8,171 bases of DNA, taken from Candidatus Bathyarchaeota archaeon. Lineage in GTDB: Archaea; Thermoproteota; Bathyarchaeia; TCS64. Both the position numbers and the translations under genes were made by a program. Of this stretch, positions 1 to 5,643 are shown one piece after another; position 1 is the stretch's first letter, and every line of letters begins with the position of its first letter. Location: contig CALGBN010000344.1 of assembly GCA_937877765.1 (NCBI GenBank), forward strand, positions 1 through 8,171, in the 5' to 3' direction. The notes under the pieces are model-generated. The model made no database searches. It was not told the origin of the DNA and was given only the letters and a program-made list of their open reading frames with translations.

Positions 1-853
1 ATGGTGCACCGCCTGCACTTACTATGACTATGTCTGCGTTGCCTTCTGTGGTGATCTCTGGTTTATCAGCTAGACTGTTGATGGCTTTACCCCATGACTC
101 CTCATAGCCTCCACCATGCGCCGCGATTATCTTTCCTTCCTTGTTGGTGACAAGGTTTAACGCGAAATCGATCCCGGTTTTGGCTACAGCCTCAAGCACA
201 TCCTCTTTGATTGGGTTTAACTCGATGACTCCCGGAGTTACATCGGTGTCAAAATAGGTTCGTTTGTACTCGTTGATTGTTTTTGGTGAGGCTAGTCCAG
301 GTACTATGCTGCTGTGGGCTCCAGCGTATCCGGTTAGATAATCTATTCGGGTTTCTCCTATGGCTATCTTGAGTTTTGCTTCATGATAGCGTCTATTTAC
401 CTCTACTGGTGTTCCTTTGAGGGTTTCACCTAGATCAATGAGATTTGTAGTGTTTCGAGTGTGATCAATTATCTGTATTTCTTTTAATTCGGGAGTCTCA
501 TTGATAGCATCACGCAGCATACGGTTTTCCTTCTCAAACTCTCCATTACCTAATAGAATGGTTATCCTGTCCTTTGGAACGATAAACTCAACGAGCATCT
601 TTGATAAGAGACTAAGAGCCTGAACAACCGCTTGAGGACTAGAATAAACATCAACCGCAACAGCCACGTCTACACCCGGCTCAATAAGCGACTCAAGGGT
701 TTGACCGCTCGGCTCCATTATGGCATCAGTGAGTATCTCGGTAGCGGTTTTCTCTGGTTCAACATCCACTAGTTCAGCGATCTCCATCAAAGACTCTAGT
801 TCGACTGATACGTAAACCTCGGTATCTCCATAGGGGAGCCAGCAATCAACCAT
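1..853 (-). CDS. LarA-like (DUF2088 / nickel-pincer lactate racemase superfamily) protein, 3' end cut by window edge
   Basis: Reading from ATG at 853-851 gives 284 codons without a stop, ending at the left edge, so the C-terminal part is missing. The fold assignment rests on family-like segments in the right order: LPYGD near residue 6, a VDVYSSP segment (67-73) where LarA has its DxTRPTP motif, an ITILLGNG strand (97-104), a GYAGAHSSIVPG loop (175-186) matching the LarA GGRKSxLPG loop, and a TPGVIELNP segment (206-214). Compared by eye with the known racemase, most catalytic or cofactor-binding residues differ: the substrate Arg is Ser72, the cofactor-tethering Lys is Ser181, and the expected His positions read Phe106, Asp171 and Lys197. 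Classical lactate racemase activity is therefore doubtful; it may act on another substrate or be non-catalytic. An upstream in-frame stop at 889-887 limits the start, and no good Shine-Dalgarno is present. Family placement is fairly sure; function is unknown. Confidence 0.72.
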   Translation of the reverse strand, partial: MVDCWLPYGDTEVYVSVELESLMEIAELVDVEPEKTATEILTDAIMEPSGQTLESLIEPGVDVAVAVDVYSSPQAVVQALSLLSKMLVEFIVPKDRITILLGNGEFEKENRMLRDAINETPELKEIQIIDHTRNTTNLIDLGETLKGTPVEVNRRYHEAKLKIAIGETRIDYLTGYAGAHSSIVPGLASPKTINEYKRTYFDTDVTPGVIELNPIKEDVLEAVAKTGIDFALNLVTNKEGKIIAAHGGGYEESWGKAINSLADKPEITTEGNADIVIVSAGGAP

Positions 854-883
854 GATGCTCAAATGGGTGTATGTGATTATTGA

Positions 884-891
884 CTTTTATC
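884..891 (-). promoter_or_regulatory. Candidate TATA box for the LarA-like gene
   Basis: The minus strand reads GATAAAAG here, centred about 34 bases before the ATG at 853. With usual archaeal spacing, transcription would start near 861, giving a leader of under ten bases. That fits the lack of a Shine-Dalgarno. It suggests the gene can be transcribed separately from the preceding gene, which ends at 899. This is inferred from sequence and spacing only. Confidence 0.4.
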
Positions 892-898
892 ATTCAAA

Positions 899-2275
899 TC
901 AAGGAGAAACAGCACCAGCAGTGCCCACAGGGGCTCTTTTTGCCCTTAGATATTCACGTAGATTATCCTTTGTGCTCTCTATCTCGTTCTTGGTCTCAGT
1001 GTTATTAGGTGATTTCTCTAGGTTGGCTGTTAGCTCATCTATCCTGTTTAGGAGTCTGCTGGTAACTGGTCCATTTACTGTATAGGATAATCGTTTGAGT
1101 CTGGTCTCAGTTGAACGCAGCCCCCGAATGGCATTTACCATGTTTCCAGTCTCTAACTGAGTATTAGAGTCAGCCAGTTTCATCTGTAACTGTTCAAGTT
1201 CCTGTAATGCTACCGCAGATTGGGTTGGTCTTACTGATTGTAGCTTCTGGAACGTATCGATATATGCTTCGACTCTTTTCTCAAGAACTGATTGATAATT
1301 CTCTGCTAGACGTTTTGTAACCTCTGGTTGTCTCTGACGTAGAGATTCAAGCCTCTGACTAACCATTCTCTTGGTATCTAAGATCTTGTTCTCCGCCTCC
1401 TCGACGTCTCCTTCTTCAAGAAGATACTCTGCTTCATTTATCCTGTTTCGGAGTATGTTTAGGTCTCTTCTAAGTACGTTTACGTTGAGCCCCTGCTCAG
1501 CAAGTCTTTGAACTGTGACATTGATCTGGTTGTATTGTTTGTAAAGCTGGTCCAATTGCTCCTGTACCCTATTGCGGGTTTCCTTTGGATCAACAGGCGG
1601 CTCCACGGTTTTACCGTAGTTGTATGCTACGACTTCTCGGAAACGGTTCATGGCTTCCCTGAGTTCGGTCTGTGCCTCGGCATAGCTCTGGTTATCTATG
1701 GATTCAACAGCTGCCTCAAGGTTATCTATTCCCTGTTGATAGAGGGTTCTTGCTTCCGCTGGAATGGGCTGTCCATGTCTTCTTGCTTGTATTAGCACTG
1801 TTTCTGCTTGTTTCTTGGCGTTTAAGACGAGGGTTCTGATTGTGGATACCAGCTGTTGTTGACTCATCTTGGAGACAATGAAGCTAGATTCAGAAGATTC
1901 TCCATTTATTGTTATTCTTAAAGTGTAGACGTCGATCGCTGCGTCTTCTGCTAGTTGATATTGATGTGTGTAGAGCCCAGATTGGTCGGAGGTTATGTTG
2001 AAGGCATCAATCTGGGCACGTGTATTCGAGATAACTATGGCTACTGTTGTAGTTGAGGTGGTTTGTCCTGTGATGGTGACTGCGTCACCGGGCTTTACCA
2101 CGTGTGGTGTTACTGTGGGCTGAGCGAGAGAAGTGCCCACTAGCATTGATGTCGCCAGTATCATGGTTAAGAGGATTATTGCCTTCTGCTTCATCCCTTT
2201 CTCAACTAGACCACTATACTTGGCGGTATTAGAGGAACCTCGTGAAACCATTTGGAACAAGTGTTTCGCCATCAT
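899..2275 (-). CDS. Secreted protein: beta-sandwich domain followed by a long helical/coiled-coil region
   Basis: I do not recognise a named family. The 458-residue reading has a hydrophobic segment at about 29-50 (MKQKAIILL to TSLA) ending in a plausible signal-peptidase site before QPTVTP. Residues 52-135 look like an Ig-like or macroglobulin-type beta sandwich (VKPGDAVTITG, then alternating strands). Residues 137-445 are almost all charged/hydrophobic helix, with hairpin-like units such as EAEYLLEEGDVEEAENKI (281-298) and TQLETGNMVNAIRGLRST (372-389). No C-terminal membrane helix or sorting motif is seen, so the product is probably exported and either free or bound to a partner at the cell surface. 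The start is ambiguous. ATG at 2275 (or 2272) has a perfect AGGAGG but adds about 27 residues before the signal peptide; ATG at 2194 (Met28) gives a normal signal peptide but a poorly spaced ribosome site. The gene overlaps the TM regulator by four bases (ATGA), so the two are probably co-translated. A structural or sensory-partner role is a guess. Confidence 0.8.
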   Translation of the reverse strand: MMAKHLFQMVSRGSSNTAKYSGLVEKGMKQKAIILLTMILATSMLVGTSLAQPTVTPHVVKPGDAVTITGQTTSTTTVAIVISNTRAQIDAFNITSDQSGLYTHQYQLAEDAAIDVYTLRITINGESSESSFIVSKMSQQQLVSTIRTLVLNAKKQAETVLIQARRHGQPIPAEARTLYQQGIDNLEAAVESIDNQSYAEAQTELREAMNRFREVVAYNYGKTVEPPVDPKETRNRVQEQLDQLYKQYNQINVTVQRLAEQGLNVNVLRRDLNILRNRINEAEYLLEEGDVEEAENKILDTKRMVSQRLESLRQRQPEVTKRLAENYQSVLEKRVEAYIDTFQKLQSVRPTQSAVALQELEQLQMKLADSNTQLETGNMVNAIRGLRSTETRLKRLSYTVNGPVTSRLLNRIDELTANLEKSPNNTETKNEIESTKDNLREYLRAKRAPVGTAGAVSP

Positions 2276-3522
2276 TGCTTCCTCCTGTACACTGGTTTGA
2301 TGTTGATGAGGCTCTGACCACCTACTTTTCGCTCATCTACTACCTCAAAGCGTTGGAGTCTCTGCACCATTCGCCATGCACTTGTTCGGGGAATATCAAA
2401 ACGTTCCCTAATATCATATGCAAAGGCTTCTCCATCATTCTCCGCGAGGTATCTGAGCACTTCTCTGTCTTCGATTCTGAGTTCTGGATGCTCATCGAAG
2501 AGGCGTTCAAGGTCAAACTCGATACGATCAGGGACTGAAGTGGATTCAGGTTTCTTCTTAGTGAACATGTATACACCGACGAGAACAGCTACAATGGCTA
2601 TACCTGCAAGGAACATGGTATAATCAGTGGTTTTTGAGGCACTGACAGCTGCCTCCAATGCCTGATCAGCAAACATGGACGCCTGATCATAGTCTCCAGA
2701 TTCAAGTGCGTCTACAGCTGAAGCATAGAGCCCCTCTGCTTCATCAAGCCCATTTGTACGTCCAGCTTCTCTTGCCGCGTTTATTGCAGCGTCAGCAGCA
2801 GCTAGCTTGGATTCCGCTGTTTGTTTTGCCTCGATCAGCGTGTTTACGGTAGCTATCGCTTGGGATGCTTTTTCCTCGGCTTCGAGATACGAGCCCAGTT
2901 GGTAAAGGTTCTCTGCATTGAATAACAAATACTCTGCTTCTTCGACTATTACGCCAATAAGTTGAGCTGATTGTATTGCTTCCTCGGCTTCGTTTATCGC
3001 GTCTTCTGCGAGGGTCTCAGAGTCGAGGATGTTTACCGTGTAGGATACCTCGATGTGCCCAGCAGGCATTATGATCTGAGTTCTATCATCCACTGTGTCT
3101 ATTTCCAGTGGGATATTGTTTAGATTAATAATTGTGGCGCCAGTTGGGAGAAGTATCTCTGTACTGATTGGGGAGTCTAATTCGAGGGACCAGATTATCC
3201 CCGCTTTACTTGTCAAATCAGGGGTCAGATAAGTCAAATTCACCAAAGACGACCCCAAACTATAGACAGCTATCTCATCACCCTCAACATATTCAAGGGG
3301 CAAACTGTGTTCATTCACAATAAATAGGTTCTCGATGTTATCTCCGAGCAGAGTTATGTTTGTCTGGAGGCTGGTGGCTTCAGCGGGAAAAAGGTAAGCG
3401 ATACTAGCAACTCCGTCACTCTGAATATCTATCGTTATTTCTTGGGGAGTCGCTGCAGCACAAACTGGTTGGACTTGAATAATGAGAGCGAATATCATGA
3501 AAATAGCTAACTTATCCCTCAT
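2272..3522 (-). CDS. Membrane-anchored winged-helix transcription regulator with extracellular sensor domain
   Basis: 416 residues from ATG at 3522. The order is: signal peptide 1-23 (RDKLAIFMIFALIIQ core); a beta-rich domain about 25-165 with several N-glycosylation-type NxT/S sites (NIT, NLT); helical hairpins about 168-295 (AENLYQLGSYLEAEEKA and AVDALESGDYDQASMFA); one TM helix about 299-319 followed by TKKK; then a cytoplasmic winged helix about 340-412, with the recognition-helix region at DIPRTSAWRMVQRLQRFEVV. The lysines after the TM helix place the winged helix inside and the beta domain outside. The architecture resembles archaeal one-component membrane regulators that sense the envelope and bind DNA directly; the ligand and target genes are unknown. 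I chose 3522 because a GGGAGTG ribosome site precedes it, and the longer TTG/ATG readings (3579, 3576) lie inside the promoter and would put about 19 residues before the signal peptide. It is first of the minus-strand set and diverges from the PK_C gene. Confidence 0.85.
   Translation of the reverse strand: MRDKLAIFMIFALIIQVQPVCAAATPQEITIDIQSDGVASIAYLFPAEATSLQTNITLLGDNIENLFIVNEHSLPLEYVEGDEIAVYSLGSSLVNLTYLTPDLTSKAGIIWSLELDSPISTEILLPTGATIINLNNIPLEIDTVDDRTQIIMPAGHIEVSYTVNILDSETLAEDAINEAEEAIQSAQLIGVIVEEAEYLLFNAENLYQLGSYLEAEEKASQAIATVNTLIEAKQTAESKLAAADAAINAAREAGRTNGLDEAEGLYASAVDALESGDYDQASMFADQALEAAVSASKTTDYTMFLAGIAIVAVLVGVYMFTKKKPESTSVPDRIEFDLERLFDEHPELRIEDREVLRYLAENDGEAFAYDIRERFDIPRTSAWRMVQRLQRFEVVDERKVGGQSLINIKPVYRRKQ
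2281..2286 (-). promoter_or_regulatory. Strong Shine-Dalgarno AGGAGG for the secreted helical protein
   Basis: The minus strand reads AGGAGG, then AAGCA, then ATGATG. Spacing to the first ATG (2275) is 5 bases. The site also encodes the two arginines near the C-terminus of the upstream regulator, so it lies wholly inside that gene. It supports starting the 2275-899 gene at 2275 or 2272 rather than at Met28. Confidence 0.65.
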
Positions 3523-3525
3523 TTT

Positions 3526-3532
3526 CACTCCC
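3526..3532 (-). promoter_or_regulatory. Shine-Dalgarno deciding the regulator start
   Basis: The minus strand reads GGGAGTG, then AAA, then ATG at 3522. It supports the Met that directly begins the signal peptide over the upstream TTG at 3579 or ATG at 3576, which have no ribosome site. Confidence 0.55.
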
Positions 3533-3576
3533 ACACAATATTTGACTCTGGTTACATGGATATGAGGCTTATCCAT

Positions 3577-3598
3577 CAAAAGTATATGATTATAAAAC
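3577..3598. promoter_or_regulatory. Compact divergent promoter between the TM regulator and the PK_C gene
   Basis: The AT-rich block carries TATAAAAC on the plus strand (3591-3598), about 31 bases before the ATG at 3626, predicting a start near 3620 and an almost leaderless transcript. On the minus strand the same block reads TTTTATAATC and CATATACTTT, either of which would give a 35-45 base leader carrying the Shine-Dalgarno at 3532-3526. The two promoters therefore overlap physically, and one protein bound here could affect both directions. Transcription starts are inferred, not observed. Confidence 0.55.
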
Positions 3599-3625
3599 CT
3601 CGTTCCAGTAGAACTTTGACAGAAG

Positions 3626-4201
3626 ATGAACGAGAAAAAGATAATCTACTATCCAGAAATCAGCGAAGAAAACACAGAGAAAACACTAAAAGCAGCAAAA
3701 GAAAGAGCCGATGAACTAGACATCAAAAACATAGTTGTATCATCAACAAGAGGCGGTACAGCACTAGCCACACTAGATGTATTCAAGGGCTATAATGTGG
3801 TGGTTGTAACTCACGTTGCTGGCTTCAAGGAGCCGGGAAAGATCGAGATGAGCGACGATACTGTAGCAGAGATCAAGAAGAAGGGTGGAAAAGTTCTCAC
3901 AACTGTACACGCTTTTGGCGGCGTATCCTCAGCGATACAGAAAAAATTCGACACAATGGAATCAGGGCTACTCATAGCAAATGTGCTCAGGATGTTCGGA
4001 CAAGGCATGAAAGTAGCGTTTGAGATAATCTACATGGCTGCAGACGCCGGATTATTACCAATGGATGAAGACGTGATCTCCATAGCGGGTACTGGAAAAG
4101 GAGCAGATACTGCTATAGTGGTTAAGCCCGCTCACAGTGGGGATATGTTTGATCTCTATACCAAGGAGATCATCGCTAAACCAACTACTCGTACCTATTA
4201 G
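3626..4201 (+). CDS. Stand-alone pyruvate kinase C-terminal (PK_C, alpha/beta) domain protein
   Basis: 191 residues. The sequence resembles the C-terminal allosteric domain of pyruvate kinase (PF02887) but has no catalytic barrel. Visible landmarks are VVSSTRGGTALA (37-48), a central VVVVTHVAGF strand (58-67), HAFGGVSSAIQKKF (95-108), GMKVAFEIIYMAADAGL (127-143) and ISIAGTGKGADTAIVVKPA (151-169). Free-standing proteins of this kind and size are known in many archaea, and structures exist for homologs, but no biochemical role has been established that I know of. Binding of a phosphorylated metabolite or nucleotide at the SSTRGGTA and GTGKGAD loops is a reasonable inference from the pyruvate kinase domain. 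The gene starts just after its TATA box, without a Shine-Dalgarno. Its stop overlaps that of the converging rubrerythrin. It is not pyruvate kinase itself. Confidence 0.88.
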   Translation: MNEKKIIYYPEISEENTEKTLKAAKERADELDIKNIVVSSTRGGTALATLDVFKGYNVVVVTHVAGFKEPGKIEMSDDTVAEIKKKGGKVLTTVHAFGGVSSAIQKKFDTMESGLLIANVLRMFGQGMKVAFEIIYMAADAGLLPMDEDVISIAGTGKGADTAIVVKPAHSGDMFDLYTKEIIAKPTTRTY

Positions 4202-4749
4202 GCAGGGTAGATGGTGAATCTCTCTCTTTTCGCCTTACAGATAGGGCAACGCTCTGGAGGCTCTCCCTCCACAGTGTAGCCGCAGATCTCACAGACACCA
4301 ACATCATCAAGATCAAGGTCATTATGCTGATCAGCGGCATCCTTTGCTCGCCCAAAGAAAGCTGCATGGGTTTTTTCTGCTTCCCATGCGAACCTGAAGC
4401 TAATCTCGGCTCCATGTTCCTTCTGTAGCTTTGCTACTTCCATGAAGACGGGGTACATCTCATCAATCTCATAATGTTCGCCGTCGATACCATTCTGTAG
4501 ATCTTCTACCGTGGTTCTGCTTCCAAAAGCGGCATCGGAAAATGTGTGACTACCTCCCATCTTCTGAATATACTTATAGTGATTTGTGGCATGCACTTTT
4601 TCTGCGTGGGCAATCGCCCTGAAGAGCCTAGCAATGTTATCATATCCGCTTTTCTCGGCTCTTTCTGCGTAGATCATGTATCTCATATGGGCTTGGCTCT
4701 CACCCGCATAGGCGCTGATGAGATTGCCCTCTGTTATTGGTCTAACCAT
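4198..4749 (-). CDS. rbr: Rubrerythrin (diiron ferritin-like domain plus C-terminal rubredoxin domain)
   Basis: 183 residues from ATG at 4749. The ferritin-like four-helix domain (about 1-145) carries the expected diiron ligands: Glu17 (GESQAHMRY), Glu50 with His53 (AEKVH), Glu91 and Glu94 (GEHYEIDE), and Glu125 with His128 (EAEKTH). The C-terminal rubredoxin-type site has Cys153, Cys156, Cys168 and Cys171 in CEICGY and CPICKA. The protein reduces hydrogen peroxide to water in the cytoplasm using electrons relayed from reduced rubredoxin or NAD(P)H systems, protecting anaerobes. A GTG at 4794 would add 15 residues, but the likely TATA box lies inside that extension, so ATG 4749 is preferred. 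It diverges from the por operon, whose oxygen-sensitive iron-sulfur clusters it could help protect. All key residues are present, so an active enzyme is expected. Confidence 0.95.
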   Translation of the reverse strand: MVRPITEGNLISAYAGESQAHMRYMIYAERAEKSGYDNIARLFRAIAHAEKVHATNHYKYIQKMGGSHTFSDAAFGSRTTVEDLQNGIDGEHYEIDEMYPVFMEVAKLQKEHGAEISFRFAWEAEKTHAAFFGRAKDAADQHNDLDLDDVGVCEICGYTVEGEPPERCPICKAKRERFTIYPA

Positions 4750-4776
4750 AATTATCAAATGAATCTCGGTGCCGTG

Positions 4777-4784
4777 GTTTTTAG
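4777..4784 (-). promoter_or_regulatory. Candidate TATA box for rubrerythrin
   Basis: The minus strand reads CTAAAAAC, centred about 31 bases before ATG 4749. Usual spacing would start the transcript near 4754, so the message is almost leaderless. This agrees with the absence of a Shine-Dalgarno and argues against the upstream GTG start. Confidence 0.45.
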
Positions 4785-4832
4785 AAGTTATCACTCATTA
4801 GATATACTCAGTGGAAGCCCCGTCATGGGACA

Positions 4833-4850
4833 TTTTATCAACTTATTATG
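4833..4850 (+). promoter_or_regulatory. por promoter: Candidate promoter of the por operon
   Basis: Two AT-rich candidates are present: TTTTATCA (4833-4840) and CTTATTATG (4842-4850). The second predicts a start near 4872, only a few bases before the TTG start codon at 4876; the first predicts one near 4863. No terminator or other gene lies between this region and the diverging rubrerythrin. No convincing inverted-repeat operator was seen in 4750-4875. Confidence 0.35.
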
Positions 4851-4875
4851 CTAAAGCGTAGAGTAGTGAATTGAT

Positions 4876-5430
4876 TTGAATGAGATAAGGTTCCATGGAA
4901 TGGGAGGACAGGGAGCCGTAATGGGCGCATTAATGCTCGCAGAGGCAGCATTCAATGAAGGAAAATACGCCCAAAAGATTCCTGTCTATGGAGGAATGAG
5001 ACGAGGCGGAGACGTCACAGTCTTTCTACGCCTCGATGATAAGCCTATCAGGCGGACATCAGGCATCTATGAGCCAGATGCCGTGATTGTGCTTGACCCG
5101 ACACTAGTAAAGCACCCGCCAACGCGAAGCGGTTTGAAGAAAAACGGCGTAGCCATAGTAAATGAAACAGTAAAACCAGACGAGATTGACTTGGGGGTTC
5201 CTCTAAGCAAGGTAGCTACTATTGACGCATCAGCGATAAGTGCAGAGGTCTTCGGGGTGAGGGCAATCCCCATCGTGAACACTATCATGATGGGTGCAAT
5301 AGCCAAGGCAACAGACTGGGTGAAACTGGATAGCCTCTTTGAGCCTATCATGCATACGTTCCCGGGTAGAATCGGGGAGCTAAACGTGGAGGCGTGTAAA
5401 CGTGGCTATGATGCGGTGGAGGTGTCCTAG
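4876..5430 (+). CDS. porG: 2-oxoacid (probably pyruvate):ferredoxin oxidoreductase, gamma subunit
   Basis: 184 residues. The family signature HGMGGQGAV at residues 7-15, followed by LAEAAFNEGKYAQKIPVYGGMRRGGDV, marks the gamma subunit, which helps bind coenzyme A in the gamma-delta-alpha-beta complex. Length is typical. The start must be TTG at 4876: the in-frame codon at 4867 is a stop, and the ATG at 4880 is out of frame. The message may be nearly leaderless, as no strong ribosome site precedes it. The sequence reads GGMRRGGDV where common POR gamma subunits have a GxERRGAPV-type motif, which suggests a divergent clade. The stop codon directly abuts the ATG of porD. The substrate could also be another 2-oxoacid, such as 2-oxoisovalerate. 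Confidence 0.92.
   Translation: MNEIRFHGMGGQGAVMGALMLAEAAFNEGKYAQKIPVYGGMRRGGDVTVFLRLDDKPIRRTSGIYEPDAVIVLDPTLVKHPPTRSGLKKNGVAIVNETVKPDEIDLGVPLSKVATIDASAISAEVFGVRAIPIVNTIMMGAIAKATDWVKLDSLFEPIMHTFPGRIGELNVEACKRGYDAVEVS
5418..5424 (+). promoter_or_regulatory. Shine-Dalgarno for porD
   Basis: GGAGGTG lies inside the end of porG, six bases before the ATG at 5431. It fixes the porD start and therefore its unusually short N-terminus. Confidence 0.7.
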
Positions 5431-5643
5431 ATGAGTCAGATAGTACGTTCATTTGCGCCCAAGGTTGATCAAGAGAAATGCATTGGCTGTGATATGTGCC
5501 AGTTATACTGTCCTGAGAGTACGGTTATGCTTACAGAGGAGAAGAAAGTCGTTTTTGATTACAGGTTTTGTAAAGGCTGTGGTGTCTGTGCAAACGAGTG
5601 CCCAGTGGGTGCAATCGTGATGGTAAAGGAGGGAACACAATGA
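5431..5643 (+). CDS. porD: 2-oxoacid:ferredoxin oxidoreductase, delta subunit (2x[4Fe-4S] ferredoxin)
   Basis: 70 residues with two complete ferredoxin motifs: Cys17, 20, 23 and 27 (CIGCDMC...CP) and Cys47, 50, 53 and 57 (CKGCGVC...CP). Each motif's fourth cysteine belongs to the partner cluster in the usual 8Fe-8S fold. The subunit carries electrons from the TPP site and the beta-subunit cluster out to external ferredoxin. At 70 residues it is shorter than many PorD proteins, which have an additional N-terminal stretch; the strong ribosome site six bases before the ATG shows that this is the real start. It overlaps porA by four bases (ATGA). Confidence 0.95.
   Translation: MSQIVRSFAPKVDQEKCIGCDMCQLYCPESTVMLTEEKKVVFDYRFCKGCGVCANECPVGAIVMVKEGTQ
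5628..5633 (+). promoter_or_regulatory. Shine-Dalgarno for porA
   Basis: GGAGGG lies six bases before ATG 5640, inside porD. It supports ATG 5640 over the longer GTG reading at 5598, which would add 14 residues overlapping the ferredoxin. Confidence 0.7.

Noticed and set aside
852..1085. Plus-strand 77-codon open frame starting at ATG 852
   Set aside because: It lies antisense over the end of the secreted helical protein and has no family features or ribosome site; it is a shadow frame.
899..2275. Reading the secreted helical protein as an SMC, prefoldin or phage tape-measure protein
   Set aside because: The signal peptide, N-terminal beta sandwich and lack of ATPase or phage context argue against it; the helical similarity is only compositional.
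3523..3579. Longer N-terminus of the TM regulator (TTG 3579 or ATG 3576)
   Set aside because: It overlaps the likely minus-strand TATA region, adds about 19 residues before the signal peptide and has no ribosome site, unlike ATG 3522.
4750..4794. Longer N-terminus of rubrerythrin from GTG 4794
   Set aside because: The likely TATA box falls inside this stretch, and the extra 15 residues do not resemble rubrerythrin.
4750..4875. Possible riboswitch or small RNA in the divergent region
   Set aside because: The region is short and AT-rich with no conserved stem pattern that I could find; promoter elements explain it.
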